From positions 923,501-987,500 of the forward strand of contig NZ_CP065139.1 in NCBI RefSeq assembly GCF_015693305.1: 64,000 bases of DNA, in the 5' to 3' direction. Numbering within the stretch: position 1 is the stretch's first letter; every line of letters begins with the position of its first letter. This DNA comes from Sphingobium sp. Cam5-1. GTDB taxonomy: Bacteria; Pseudomonadota; Alphaproteobacteria; Sphingomonadales; Sphingomonadaceae. The notes under the pieces were generated by a model that made no database searches, was not told the origin of the DNA, and worked only from the letters and a program-made list of their open reading frames with translations. Position numbers and translations under genes: made by a program. Below, piece after piece: positions 1 through 8,447 of this stretch.

Positions 1-213
1 CGAGGCGCCGCGCCCGCCCCATTGCTCAGGCCAGCCAATGACGCTCCAGCGCGCCTCACCCAGGGCTGCTTCCCAGGCGCGGCGCTCCTCGACATTGTCG
101 ACCTGGTTGGTCTGGCCGCGAATGGCCTTGAACGGACCGCTAAGCTGTTCGTTGAGCCAGCTCGCGGCCTCTTGCCGAAAGGCTTTCAATTCAGGGGCGA
201 AGGCGAGTTGCAT
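1..213 (-). CDS. acyl-CoA dehydrogenase, N-terminal fragment (continues beyond window start)
   Basis: The frame reads inward from an ATG at 213 and runs off the window with no stop. The 71 residues begin MQLAFAPELKAFRQEAASWL and end near GWPEQWGGRGA, the N-terminal helical domain of an acyl-CoA dehydrogenase; the GWP..WGGRG segment is typical. It starts 3 bp after the stop of the upstream thiolase, so it is co-transcribed with the C/D-ring operon. In the mycobacterial pathway such enzymes work as paired subunits (FadE28/29, FadE31-33 types). Which pair this belongs to cannot be told from the fragment. The family call is firm, the substrate is inference. Confidence 0.85.
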   Translation of the reverse strand, partial: MQLAFAPELKAFRQEAASWLNEQLSGPFKAIRGQTNQVDNVEERRAWEAALGEARWSVIGWPEQWGGRGAS

Positions 214-216
214 GGA

Positions 217-1419
217 TCAGGCGACCTCGAACAGACCGGCAGCACCCATGCCGCCCGCGACGCACATGGAGACGACCACATATTTGACGCCGCGGCGCTT
301 GCCTTCGATGAGGGCATGGCCAACCAGGCGCGATCCGGTCATGGCGAAGGGATGGCCAATGGCGATGCCGCCGCCATTGACGTTCAATTTCTCAGGATCG
401 ATGCCGAGCGTGCGCTGGCAATAGATCGCCTGGTTGGCAAAGGCTTCGTTGATTTCCCACAGGCCGATGTCGTCCATCTTGACCCCGGTGCGTTCCAAGA
501 GCTTGGGGATGGCGAACACCGGGCCGATGCCCATTTCGTCAGCGCCGCAGCCTGCAACCTGAAAACCCCGATAGATGCCCAGGATAGGGAGCCCTTCCTT
601 TTGCGCGGTGGCAAGGTCCATGACGACCTGGGCAGACGCGCCGTCGGAGAGCTGGCTGGCGTTACCCGCCGTCACATGCTTGCCTTCCTTGATGACGGTG
701 CCGTTTTTGAACACGGGCTTCAATTCAGAAAGCTTCTCGTAAGTGGTGCCCGCGCGGATGCCCTCGTCCTTGGTCAGGGTCAGCTCTTCCTTGCCGGTCT
801 CATTGCCTTCCTTGTCGAACAGGGCTTTCGTGACCGTGATCGGCACGATTTCATCGTCGAACTTGCCCGCTGCCTGGGCGGCGGCGGCGCGCTGCTGCGA
901 CTGGGCGGCAAAGCGGTCCTGGTCCTCGCGGCTGATGCCATAGCGTTCAGCGACGATCTCGGCGGTCTCGATCATCACCATGTACGCGTTGGGATCGCGC
1001 GCCTTGATGAACTCGGAGCGGTTGCGGAAGGCGGGATAATGTTTGTCGATGGTGAGCGAGACATTCTCCACGCCACCCGAGACGGCGCAGTCGATCTCGT
1101 TGGCGATGATGCCGCGCGCCGCGAACGCCAGCGCGTTCAAGCCCGACGAGCATTTGCGGTCCATCGAAAAGCCGCTGGTGGTGTCGGGGAGGACCGATCC
1201 GTGGACGGTGAGGCGCCCGACATTGTAGCTTTGCGTGTTCCACTGGTTGGCAACGCCCAGATAGACGTCGTCGACGCGGGCGGGATCGATCCCGGCGCGG
1301 GCGATGGCGGCATCGACCACATGGGAGGACATGAACGGCGCTTCGGTGTCGTTGAACGCGCCGCGATAGGCTTTGCCAACGCCAGTGCGGGCGGTGGAGA
1401 TGATGGCTGCTTCACGCAT
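217..1419 (-). CDS. thiolase (acetyl-CoA C-acyltransferase) of the C/D-ring operon
   Basis: A 400-residue thiolase that should cleave a 3-oxoacyl-CoA with CoA. The start is taken at [13 protein letters not shown] (1419), which has AAGGA upstream; a longer in-frame extension to 1467 would run into the preceding gene. The nucleophilic cysteine is Cys90 in DRKCSSGLN. The C-terminal GHPFAMTG and SMCVAGGMG motifs give the active-site His and the second Cys. It differs from the FadA6-like thiolase at 6260-7411, so the operon has two thiolases. It probably acts on a late C/D-ring fragment or on the ring B/C side-chain; the exact substrate is unknown. It lies between the ketosteroid isomerase and an acyl-CoA dehydrogenase. 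Confidence 0.9.
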   Translation of the reverse strand: MREAAIISTARTGVGKAYRGAFNDTEAPFMSSHVVDAAIARAGIDPARVDDVYLGVANQWNTQSYNVGRLTVHGSVLPDTTSGFSMDRKCSSGLNALAFAARGIIANEIDCAVSGGVENVSLTIDKHYPAFRNRSEFIKARDPNAYMVMIETAEIVAERYGISREDQDRFAAQSQQRAAAAQAAGKFDDEIVPITVTKALFDKEGNETGKEELTLTKDEGIRAGTTYEKLSELKPVFKNGTVIKEGKHVTAGNASQLSDGASAQVVMDLATAQKEGLPILGIYRGFQVAGCGADEMGIGPVFAIPKLLERTGVKMDDIGLWEINEAFANQAIYCQRTLGIDPEKLNVNGGGIAIGHPFAMTGSRLVGHALIEGKRRGVKYVVVSMCVAGGMGAAGLFEVA

Positions 1420-1436
1420 TGAACAATATCCTTGGA

Positions 1437-1811
1437 TTAAAAGCCGTGCATGTTGGTGGGGCCCCAATAGGCGCGCATTTCGACGACCTCATTGGCTTCG
1501 TTGAAGCGGAAGGTGTCGATGACGTCGATGCGCTTGGCCCCGCCATCGAAGTTCAGGTTCACCGAGAAGGGAAAGACGGCATAGTCGCCCGCGACCCGGA
1601 CCGGGCCTTCGAGCTTGAGCTTCGCGCCGGTCTTCATGGACTGTGCGTAGAAGGCGCGGATTGCTTCGCGGCCCTTGTGGATGGGGGAGCCGATCGGGTC
1701 TTCGACGGTTGCATCAGCGGCATAGAGGGCGGCGACCTGGTCGGCGCTGCCTGCTTCGAACGCTGCGACATAGGCGTTGACGGCGGCTTCCATTTTTACA
1801 GGATCGGGCAT
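1437..1811 (-). CDS. ksi: steroid Delta5-3-ketoisomerase (KSI)
   Basis: A 124-residue NTF2-fold protein that closely resembles the Comamonas testosteroni ketosteroid isomerase, which moves a Delta5 double bond to Delta4 in 3-ketosteroids. With the start at 1811 the catalytic residues fall at Tyr14, Asp38 (in TVEDPIGS) and Asp99 (in DVIDTFRF), exactly the classical numbering. GGAG lies 8 bases before this ATG. An in-frame ATG at 1877 would add 22 residues that look like a signal peptide (VIACVLALLATPAGA) and also has AAGGA nearby, so a secreted form cannot be excluded. The isomerase acts early in steroid uptake pathways, yet here it sits inside the C/D-ring operon. Function is inferred from the conserved triad and length. 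Confidence 0.85.
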   Translation of the reverse strand: MPDPVKMEAAVNAYVAAFEAGSADQVAALYAADATVEDPIGSPIHKGREAIRAFYAQSMKTGAKLKLEGPVRVAGDYAVFPFSVNLNFDGGAKRIDVIDTFRFNEANEVVEMRAYWGPTNMHGF

Positions 1812-1883
1812 GGGTCTTGCTCCAGCAGGGGTGGCGAGGAGAGCCAGGACGCAGGCGATGACGGTGCCCCGGCTCATAGTCCT

Positions 1884-2348
1884 TCAGCTTTCGGGAAAAT
1901 AGCGGTTGATGGTTTCGACCACGCAGGCGGGCTTGTCTTTTCCTTCGATCTCGACGGTGACGCGGATCACCGCCTGGATGGCGCCGCCCTTTACTTCCTC
2001 GGCCGAGACGATTTCACCGGTGCCCCGAATGCGCGATCCGACCACCACCGGATTGAGGAAGCGGGTCTTGTCCATGCCGACGTTCACGCCTGCGGAAAAG
2101 CGCCGGACCTCGACGATCTGCGGCATGAACAGGTTGACGAGGGAGAGGGTCAAGTAACCATGGGCGATGGTCGCGCCGAAGGGCCCGTCTTTCGCGCGCA
2201 CCGGATCGACATGGATCCACTGATGGTCGCCGGTGCAGTCGGCAAAGGCGTCGATGCGCGATTGCTCGATGGTGAGCCACTCCGAGGTGTCGAGCTTGGT
2301 GCCTTCCTTGCCCAGAAGATCGTGGGGATTTTCGAAGATGGTCGCCAT
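1884..2348 (-). CDS. MaoC-like (R)-specific enoyl-CoA hydratase
   Basis: A 154-residue single hot-dog protein. The hydratase signature is clear: Asp41 and His46 in TGDHQWIHVDP, followed by FGATIAHGYLTLSL. This pattern is the catalytic Asp/His pair of (R)-hydratases such as PhaJ and of single-domain MaoC/NodN-type proteins. It would hydrate a 2-enoyl-CoA made by the neighbouring acyl-CoA dehydrogenases and feed the SDRs on either side. It sits 2 bp from the IpdF-type SDR and 6 bp before the upstream start option of the isomerase. The substrate is not shown by the sequence. The ribosome site is weak (GAGCG), which fits translational coupling to the gene before it. Confidence 0.85.
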   Translation of the reverse strand: MATIFENPHDLLGKEGTKLDTSEWLTIEQSRIDAFADCTGDHQWIHVDPVRAKDGPFGATIAHGYLTLSLVNLFMPQIVEVRRFSAGVNVGMDKTRFLNPVVVGSRIRGTGEIVSAEEVKGGAIQAVIRVTVEIEGKDKPACVVETINRYFPES

Positions 2349-2350
2349 GT

Positions 2351-3142
2351 TTACGCTCGCTGGCTGGAGACCGCGACGATTTCGCCGGTCATGTAGGAGG
2401 AGAGGTCAGAGGCGAGGAACATCATGACGTTGGCGATTTCCCAGACCTCGGCGGGGCGCTTGAACGCTTCCTTTTCAACCAGCTTGTCCAAGGCTTCCTG
2501 GGTCGTCACCTTGGCGAGGAAGGGGTGCATGGCAAGGGATGGCGAGACCGCATTGATGCGCACGCCATGTTCGGCCGCCTCGATCGCGGCGCAGCGGGTG
2601 AAGGCCATGACGCCAGCCTTTGCGGCGGCATAATGGGCCTGGCCCTTTTGCGCGCGCCAGCCCAGCACGGAAGCGTTGTTGACCATGACGCCCGACTTGG
2701 CGGCGTACATGGCGGGCAGGAAGGCGCGGGTCATGCGGAACAGCGAGGTCAGCGTCACGTCGAACACGCGGGCCCACTGCTCGTCGGTCATATCGACGAT
2801 ATCGGCTTCACCGCCGAGGCCTGCATTGTTGATGAGCACATCGACCCGGCCCAGCGCGGCGAGAGCGGCGTCGCGCAAGCCCTGCACGGCTTCCTCGCTG
2901 GTGACGTCGCACACAAATACAGCGGGCCGCTCGACCTTGGCTTCGTCGGCGATGCGGTCGGCCGCTTCATTGAGGCGGCGTTCGTGGAAGTCGCTGATGA
3001 GGAGCTTGGCGCCTTCCTCGGCGGCGCGCTTGGCGGCGGAAAAGCCGATGCCGGTGCCGGCCGCCGCGGTGACGACCACGGTCTTGCCCTTGAGCATGCC
3101 CAGCGGGGTCGGATAGGGGGGAACAGGCGAGGTCGGGGTCAT
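2351..3142 (-). CDS. ipdF: SDR oxidoreductase, IpdF-like (C/D-ring 5-hydroxy dehydrogenase)
   Basis: A 263-residue short-chain dehydrogenase. Cofactor motif is the unusual TAAAGTGIG near residues 25-33, then NNAGLGGE, a serine in NNASVLGWRAQ and catalytic HYAAAK. The TAAAGTGIGF start and the SLAMHPFLAKV tail match what I recall of IpdF (Rv3559c type), which oxidises a hydroxyl on the HIP-derived CoA ester during cholesterol C/D-ring breakdown. The start at 3142 overlaps the stop of the upstream acyl-CoA dehydrogenase by 4 bp; a longer frame reaching 3307 would lie inside that gene and is rejected. The IpdF assignment is by remembered resemblance plus operon context. Confidence 0.8.
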   Translation of the reverse strand: MTPTSPVPPYPTPLGMLKGKTVVVTAAAGTGIGFSAAKRAAEEGAKLLISDFHERRLNEAADRIADEAKVERPAVFVCDVTSEEAVQGLRDAALAALGRVDVLINNAGLGGEADIVDMTDEQWARVFDVTLTSLFRMTRAFLPAMYAAKSGVMVNNASVLGWRAQKGQAHYAAAKAGVMAFTRCAAIEAAEHGVRINAVSPSLAMHPFLAKVTTQEALDKLVEKEAFKRPAEVWEIANVMMFLASDLSSYMTGEIVAVSSQRA

Positions 3143-4215
3143 GCGGCGTCCTTCATGATGATCTTTGCGAGCGCTTCGCGATGCTGGTCTGGGGTGCCGA
3201 GCCAGCTGGCGCAAGCTCTGGCGCGCTTGAAATAGAGGTGGGCGTGATGTTCCCAGGTGAAACCGATGCCGCCATGGAGCTGGATGGCGTCGCCCGTGAC
3301 CGAGCAATAGGCGTCCGACACATAAGCGCGCGCGGCATGGGCCGCTTCAGCCAGTTCCTCGCCATTTTCATCGATCGCGGCGGCGGCATAATAGGCGGCC
3401 GAGCGCGAGGCTTCGACCAGCAGCATCATGTCGGCGAGCATATGCTTGTACGCCTGGAATGAGCCGATGAGGCGGCCGAACTGGACGCGCTGCTTGGCAT
3501 AATCGACGGTGGCGTCGAGGCTGTATTGCATGCCGCCGGTCTGTTCAGCGGCGAGCAGCCCTGCGCCGATGGTCAGCGTGCGTTCGATCGCGGCCTTGGC
3601 GCTGCCGGGGACGCCCAGGATCAGCTCCGGCGCCACGTCGCAATCGAAGGTGAGGGTGGCAAAGCGGCGAGTGCGGTCGAGCGCGGGCAGCGCCTCGATG
3701 ACGAGGCCGGGGGTGTCGGCTTCGAGGACGACGAGGCTCTCGTCAGCGGTGGCCACCACGATGAGCTCTGCGACATGGCCGAAGGTCACGAACTGCGCGG
3801 TGCCGGTGAGCTTGCCGTTCGACAAGGTCGGGCGGCTTGCGGTCCCTGCAAAACAGGCGCGCGTGCCCGATGCCAAGCGGGGCAGCAATGCTGCCTTCTG
3901 TTCCTCGCTGCCTGCGCTCAGCACCGCCTGGACGGCGAGCACGGCGGTTTCGAAGAAGGGGACGGGCGCAAGGACCCGGCCGGTTTCTTCGAGCACCAGC
4001 GCCATTTCCACAGCGCCAAGGCCAAGCCCGCCTTGGGCTTCGGGTATCATGAGCCCGGCAAAGCCCATTTCACCAAGGCTTGACCACAGGCTTTCATCAA
4101 AGCCCGTGGCGCCTTCGACGGCGGCGCGGATGACGTCGGGGTTGGCGGCGTCGGTCAGGAAGTCGCGGGCCGCTTCCTGGATCGCGCGCTGGTCGTCGCT
4201 GAGCGCGAAATCCAT
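3139..4215 (-). CDS. acyl-CoA dehydrogenase (FadE type, steroid ring)
   Basis: A 358-residue acyl-CoA dehydrogenase. The N-terminus MDFALSDDQRAIQEAARDFL, the middle ERTLTIGAGLLAAEQTGG and the C-terminal GGIGFTWEHHAHLYFKRA are family hallmarks. At 358 residues it is shorter than the 380-400 residues of homotetrameric enzymes, like one subunit type of the alpha2beta2 steroid dehydrogenases of actinobacteria. It would introduce a double bond into a CoA-bound steroid fragment with FAD. It overlaps the SDR before it by 1 bp and ipdF after it by 4 bp. Its partner could be the partial gene at the window edge or one of the two at 7404-9602; this is inference. Confidence 0.88.
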   Translation of the reverse strand: MDFALSDDQRAIQEAARDFLTDAANPDVIRAAVEGATGFDESLWSSLGEMGFAGLMIPEAQGGLGLGAVEMALVLEETGRVLAPVPFFETAVLAVQAVLSAGSEEQKAALLPRLASGTRACFAGTASRPTLSNGKLTGTAQFVTFGHVAELIVVATADESLVVLEADTPGLVIEALPALDRTRRFATLTFDCDVAPELILGVPGSAKAAIERTLTIGAGLLAAEQTGGMQYSLDATVDYAKQRVQFGRLIGSFQAYKHMLADMMLLVEASRSAAYYAAAAIDENGEELAEAAHAARAYVSDAYCSVTGDAIQLHGGIGFTWEHHAHLYFKRARACASWLGTPDQHREALAKIIMKDAA

Positions 4216-5120
4216 CAGGCGGCTCCGTAGACGGGCTTTGCAGGCTCGCGGGTCTCGATGAGCTTGCGTACGATCGCGTCCATTTCGCTTGCCTCCAGGC
4301 GCGCGCCCTTGTCGAAGGCCGGGCTGTCGGTCCAGCCTTGCGAGAGGAAGACCTGCCCGCCCTTGAGTTCAAACACCTGGCCGGTGACGCCCTTGGACTG
4401 TTCCGAGACCAGATAGGCGACCAGCGGCGCCATGTTTTCCGGCGCGAACAGGTCGAACTCGCCTTCTTTCGCCTCCATGTCGAACGCGCCGGTATTGGTC
4501 ATGCGGGTACGGGCGTTGGGGGCGAGCGCGTTGGCGGTGATGCCAAGGCGGCCAAGCTCTGCGGCCTGGACGAGGGTGAGCGTCGCGATGCCGCCCTTGG
4601 CGGTCGAATAAGCCGACTGGCCGACCGAGCCTTGGAGGCCCGCGCCGCTTGTCGTGTTGATGATGCGCGCATCGACCGGATTGCCCGCCTTGGACTGCGC
4701 GCGCCAATATTCGGCGGCATGGCGCGAGGTACAGAAATGGCCGCGCAGATGGACGCGGATGACCGCATCCCATTCTTCCGGGCTACAGGTGAAGAACATG
4801 CGGTCGCGCACGAAGCCTGCATTATTGACCACGGCGTGCAGCGCGCCGAAGCTGTCGAGGGCCTGTTCGACCATGCGCTTGCCCGACTCCCATTCAGCGA
4901 CGTCGTCGGTGTTGGCGACGGCTTCCCCGCCCATCGCCTTGATCTCGTCCACCACCTGTTCGGCTGCGCCCTTGGTCGCGCCTTCTTCGCCATGGGTGCC
5001 AACGCCAAGGTCATTGACGACGACCTTGCAGCCTTCTGCGGCGAGGCCCAGCGCATAGGCTTTGCCCAGCCCATTGCCCGCCCCGGTCACGATCGCAACA
5101 CGTCCTTCGCAGATACCCAC
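4215..5120 (-). CDS. SDR oxidoreductase, hydroxyacyl-CoA dehydrogenase type
   Basis: A 301-residue short-chain dehydrogenase starting with GTG at 5120 behind a strong GAGGAG. Motifs: VTGAGNGLGKAYA (residues 11-23), NNAGFVRDR, a serine in NTTSGAGLQG and SAYSTAKGG with the catalytic Tyr/Lys. The long loop after the cofactor motif (VVVNDLGVGTHGEEG) is found in the (3R)-hydroxyacyl-CoA dehydrogenase domain of peroxisomal multifunctional enzyme type 2 and in actinobacterial steroid SDRs. It probably oxidises the hydroxyl made by the MaoC or crotonase neighbours. It lies 29 bp after a SnoaL-like gene and 1 bp overlaps the acyl-CoA dehydrogenase downstream. Confidence 0.85.
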   Translation of the reverse strand: MGICEGRVAIVTGAGNGLGKAYALGLAAEGCKVVVNDLGVGTHGEEGATKGAAEQVVDEIKAMGGEAVANTDDVAEWESGKRMVEQALDSFGALHAVVNNAGFVRDRMFFTCSPEEWDAVIRVHLRGHFCTSRHAAEYWRAQSKAGNPVDARIINTTSGAGLQGSVGQSAYSTAKGGIATLTLVQAAELGRLGITANALAPNARTRMTNTGAFDMEAKEGEFDLFAPENMAPLVAYLVSEQSKGVTGQVFELKGGQVFLSQGWTDSPAFDKGARLEASEMDAIVRKLIETREPAKPVYGAA

Positions 5121-5149
5121 TTGCCTTACTCCTCAAAATGCCTTGCGCG

Positions 5150-5593
5150 TCATGGTGCGACCGGGATCAGCAGATGCTGGCTCACGTCGCCGATAAGATC
5201 GAGCAGCGAATAATCCCGCTGCGAAAAATGCCATGCGCCGTCGGTGCGGACGAAGGCGTCATGATAGCGGCCCGCGCAGATCGCCTGGAGCGGCAGGTCC
5301 GGGGTCGCCTGGAACACGGTGTAGTAGGAGCGGCAGCTTGCCGTGCCTGCATCCTCGTCCACCTCGACGATGGGATTGGTGATGACATGCTTGGTGCGCG
5401 GCGTGCCGCAGGGGTAGAGGCGCACATGGGCCTGCCAGAGCGCGAGCATCGGTGCTGACCCTTCGATCGTCTCGTCCCCGCCAGTCTTGATCCGGGCGCG
5501 TTCGAACAGGGCGGCGACGCCTTCAAGATCGCATTCGTCCATCAGTTCGGCATAGCGGTAGAGGAGGTTGGTGATGGCGGTGGCGCTGTTCAT
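5150..5593 (-). CDS. SnoaL/NTF2-like protein of unknown function
   Basis: A 147-residue protein with the cone-shaped NTF2 fold pattern: N-terminal helices ending YRYAELMDECDLEGVAALF and a terminal sheet YYTVFQ...GRYHDAF. It lacks the Tyr14/Asp38/Asp99 set of the ketosteroid isomerase in the same operon, so it is not simply a second copy. Proteins of this fold in ring-degrading operons can be isomerases, dehydratases or hydratases, or have no known activity. It overlaps the gamma-carbonic-anhydrase-like gene by 4 bp (ATGA), so the two are translationally coupled. No function is claimed beyond membership in the steroid operon. Confidence 0.75.
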   Translation of the reverse strand: MNSATAITNLLYRYAELMDECDLEGVAALFERARIKTGGDETIEGSAPMLALWQAHVRLYPCGTPRTKHVITNPIVEVDEDAGTASCRSYYTVFQATPDLPLQAICAGRYHDAFVRTDGAWHFSQRDYSLLDLIGDVSQHLLIPVAP

Positions 5594-6240
5594 GGCTTGG
5601 CTTCCCGCTCCGCCGCCTGTTTCTCGCGATGCTGCGCGGTCTCGCCGGTCAGGCGCACGGCCACCGCTTCTGACTGGCTGCGCTGGCCAAGCCGCTCTGC
5701 GTTCGCCTCGCGCAGCGGCTGCGCTTCGACCAGCCCAGTCCGCGCGGCGCGGGCGAGCTTTTGATATTCCCCCTCGCCATTGTTGCGCCAGGTGACCTGG
5801 TGCGGCTCGAAGGTCTTGACCACCTTGGCCGGGTTGCCGACGACCAGGCTGCGCGGCGGGGTCACCGTGTCGGACTTGACAAGGGCAAGGGCGGCGACGA
5901 GATTTTCGTCACCAATGATGGCATTGTCGAGGATCACCGCGTTCATGCCGATCAGGGCATTTTCGCCGATCTCGCAGCCATGGATGATCGACCCATGGGC
6001 GATCGTCGCGCCGCGCTTGATCACCGTGTCGCGCAGCTGGTTGGCATGGACGGTGACGCTGTCCTGGATCGAGCTGTCGCCCTCCACCACGATCCGCCCG
6101 AAGTCGCCGCGCAGGGAGGCGCCCGGCGCGATGAAGCAGCCTGGCCCCACGATCACGTCGCCGATCAGCGACGCCAGCGGATGGACGTAGCTCGATGGAT
6201 CGACGACGGGTGTGATCCCCTGATAGGCGTAGCAGGGCAT
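5590..6240 (-). CDS. left-handed beta-helix protein, gamma-carbonic-anhydrase / PaaY-like
   Basis: A 216-residue hexapeptide-repeat protein. The first about 170 residues are imperfect hexapeptides (IGDVIV, GPGCFI, APGASL). Three histidines at the zinc-ligand positions are present: His65 in VTVHANQ, His82 and His87 in AHGSIIHG. This is the PaaY/CaiE/gamma-carbonic-anhydrase type. PaaY hydrolyses dead-end CoA thioesters in phenylacetate degradation, so a thioesterase rescue role in the C/D-ring CoA pathway is a reasonable guess. The C-terminal about 45 residues are Glu/Arg/Ala-rich and probably helical. The start is MPCYAYQG at 6240; the longer frame overlaps fadA6. Confidence 0.8.
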   Translation of the reverse strand: MPCYAYQGITPVVDPSSYVHPLASLIGDVIVGPGCFIAPGASLRGDFGRIVVEGDSSIQDSVTVHANQLRDTVIKRGATIAHGSIIHGCEIGENALIGMNAVILDNAIIGDENLVAALALVKSDTVTPPRSLVVGNPAKVVKTFEPHQVTWRNNGEGEYQKLARAARTGLVEAQPLREANAERLGQRSQSEAVAVRLTGETAQHREKQAAEREAKP

Positions 6241-6259
6241 GGGGCCGCGCGCTTTCCCG

Positions 6260-7411
6260 TTAGAGCCGCTCGATGATGGTGACGTTGGCCTGGCCGCCGC
6301 CTTCGCACATGGTCTGGAGGCCATAGCGGCCGCCGGTGCGTTCGAGCGCGCCCAGCAGCGTGGTCATCAGCCGCGCGCCGGTGGCGCCGATCGGATGGCC
6401 GAGCGCGATCGCGCCGCCCTGCACATTGACCTTTTCGTGCGGGATGGCGAGTTCCTTCATCCAGGCCATGGTGACGCTGGCGAACGCCTCATTGCATTCG
6501 AAAAGGTCGATGTCGGCAATGCTCATGCCCGCCTTCTTGAGCGCATATTGGGTGGCGGGGATGGGGCCGGTCAGCATCCATACCGGATTGGCGGCGCGGA
6601 CCGAGAGGTGATGGATGCGCGCGCGGGGCGTGAGGCCATGGTCCTTCACCGCCCGCTCACTGGCGATGAGGAGGGCAGCGGCGGCGTCGCAATTCTGGCT
6701 GGCGACCCCTGCGGTGATGATGCCGCCTTCATTGACGGGCTTCAAGGACGCCAGGCCCTCCAGCGATGTAGTCGGACGGATGGTTTCGTCGCGGGTGAGG
6801 CCTTCGAGGGGGGCTACTTCATGATCGAACCAGCCATTGTCCCAGGCGGCCTGCGCGCGCTGGTGGGAGGCGAGGGCGAAGGCTTCCATCGCTTCACGGC
6901 TGATGCCCCATTTGTCGGCGATCATCTCGGCCGACCTGATCTGGTTGACCTCTTCCATGCCATAGCGCTCAACCCAGCCCTTCGACCCGTGGAACGGGCT
7001 GTCGAAACCATATTGCGCGCCCGCAATCATCGCCGCCATGATCGGGATCTGGTTCATTGCCTGGCTGCCGCCCGCGACGACCAGGTCCTGGGTGCCGCTC
7101 ATCACGCCTTGGGCTGCGAAATGGACGGCCTGCTGCGAGGAACCGCACTGGCGGTCGACGGTGACGCCGGGGATTTCTTCAGGGAGGCCTGCGACCAGCC
7201 ATGCGGTGCGGCCGATATCGCCCGCCTGGCCGCCGATCGTCTCGGTGCAGCCCCAGACCACGTCCTCGACACAGGACGGATCGATGCCGGTGCGCTTGAC
7301 CAGTTCCTTGATCGGGTGCGCGCCAAGGTCGGCCGGGTGAACGGCGGCAAGGCTGCCCTTCTTGCGGCCAACGGGCGTACGGACGGCGTCGATGATATAG
7401 GCTTCAGGCAT
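6260..7411 (-). CDS. fadA6: thiolase FadA6-like (C/D-ring thiolysis)
   Basis: A 383-residue thiolase with Cys89 in DRQCGSSQQAV as nucleophile, GGAIALGHPIGATG for the active-site His and QTMCEGGGQANVTIIERL at the end. The segments IHHLSVRAANPVW and GPIPATQYAL and the ending match my memory of FadA6, the thiolase that shortens the opened ring product after IpdAB in cholesterol degradation. The start at 7411 (MPEAYIIDAVRTPVG) has GGGA 8 bases upstream; ATGs at 7417 and 7429 are alternatives. It overlaps the stop of the upstream acyl-CoA dehydrogenase by 8 bp. Family is certain, FadA6 orthology is well supported by the neighbours. Confidence 0.88.
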   Translation of the reverse strand: MPEAYIIDAVRTPVGRKKGSLAAVHPADLGAHPIKELVKRTGIDPSCVEDVVWGCTETIGGQAGDIGRTAWLVAGLPEEIPGVTVDRQCGSSQQAVHFAAQGVMSGTQDLVVAGGSQAMNQIPIMAAMIAGAQYGFDSPFHGSKGWVERYGMEEVNQIRSAEMIADKWGISREAMEAFALASHQRAQAAWDNGWFDHEVAPLEGLTRDETIRPTTSLEGLASLKPVNEGGIITAGVASQNCDAAAALLIASERAVKDHGLTPRARIHHLSVRAANPVWMLTGPIPATQYALKKAGMSIADIDLFECNEAFASVTMAWMKELAIPHEKVNVQGGAIALGHPIGATGARLMTTLLGALERTGGRYGLQTMCEGGGQANVTIIERL

Positions 7412-8435
7412 TTTCATGTTCCCGGGCAAAGGTCTGGTCCGGCCCCATGGGCTGGGTGAAGATGCGCGTGGCGATGCGCGCGCGGTGCTGGGCGGGCGTG
7501 CCCCATGTTTGCGTCAGCGCAAGGGCGCGCTTCAAGAACAGGTGGACGTCCACCTCCCAGCTATAGCCCATCGCGCCATGCACCTGGATCGAGGCGCGGG
7601 CGGCCTTGTCGGCCGCTTCCAGGGCCACGAGCTTGGCATGGCTGACGCGGGCGCGGGCTTGTACGTCACGCGCGCCGATCTCGGCGGCCGCCGCAGCGAC
7701 CACGGGCTTGGCAAATTCGATGGCGACCTGGGCGGAGGCCAGGTGATGCTTGACCGCCTGATAGCTGCCGATGGGCTTGCCGAACTGCTGGCGTTCCTTG
7801 GCATAGTCGACGGCCAAGTCGACCGAGCGCTGGGCGAGGCCCAGGCCAAAGGCGGCGTTGAAGAGGGCCGCGCGGTCGAAGACGAGATTCCAGTCGGCCT
7901 TGCCGAGAGCCGTCGCCTTGTCCTTGTTCCACGCGACCGAGAAGAGACGGCGGAAGGGATCGATGCTCGGCTGCGCGGTCAGCGTCACCTGGTCGGGCGT
8001 GGCGAGATACGCCTCGCCATCGGCATGCAGGAGGATGCCGCCTGCGCTGTCGGCGTTCGCGACATAGAGGTTGGACGGATGCTGGATGGCGATGGTGGCG
8101 CCGGGGTCAGCGAGCAGTGGATGTTCGGGTGCCAACGCGGCGAGCATCGGCGCGGCAACGCCTGCGCTTTCAACCAGCGGTTCGGGCAGCGCGACATAGC
8201 CCGCCTCTTGCGCGATCAGGGCAAAGTCGATTTCGGCAAGCCCGATGCCGCCCGCGCTTTCGGGTAGCAGGACGAGCGTGAGGCCGGTCTCGACGATCGA
8301 GGCCCAGCGCGCATCGTCGCGTGCGACGCCCGCTTCCATCATACGGCGCCAATGATCGGGCGTGCAGCTGTCGGCAAACAGCGTCCGCGCCGTTTCGGCG
8401 AACATCAGCTGTTCGTCGCTGAGGGTGAAATCCAT
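7404..8435 (-). CDS. acyl-CoA dehydrogenase, short subunit type
   Basis: A 343-residue acyl-CoA dehydrogenase. The N-terminus MDFTLSDEQLMFAETARTLF, DYAKERQQFGKPIGSYQAVKH and the ending GAMGYSWEVDVHLFLKRAL identify the family. The middle beta domain is diverged (a long stretch from about residue 100 to 180 with few family motifs), as in the smaller subunit of alpha2beta2 steroid dehydrogenases. It lies 12 bp after the full-length dehydrogenase at 8448-9602, and the two probably form one heteromeric enzyme; this pairing is inference from adjacency and size. Likely role: desaturation of a HIP-CoA-derived intermediate. Confidence 0.87.
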   Translation of the reverse strand: MDFTLSDEQLMFAETARTLFADSCTPDHWRRMMEAGVARDDARWASIVETGLTLVLLPESAGGIGLAEIDFALIAQEAGYVALPEPLVESAGVAAPMLAALAPEHPLLADPGATIAIQHPSNLYVANADSAGGILLHADGEAYLATPDQVTLTAQPSIDPFRRLFSVAWNKDKATALGKADWNLVFDRAALFNAAFGLGLAQRSVDLAVDYAKERQQFGKPIGSYQAVKHHLASAQVAIEFAKPVVAAAAAEIGARDVQARARVSHAKLVALEAADKAARASIQVHGAMGYSWEVDVHLFLKRALALTQTWGTPAQHRARIATRIFTQPMGPDQTFAREHENA

Positions 8436-8447
8436 CTGTCTTCTCCC

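Noticed and set aside
22-1422. A 466-codon plus-strand open frame
   Set aside because: Antisense to the thiolase with intact active-site motifs; no ribosome site or family resemblance.
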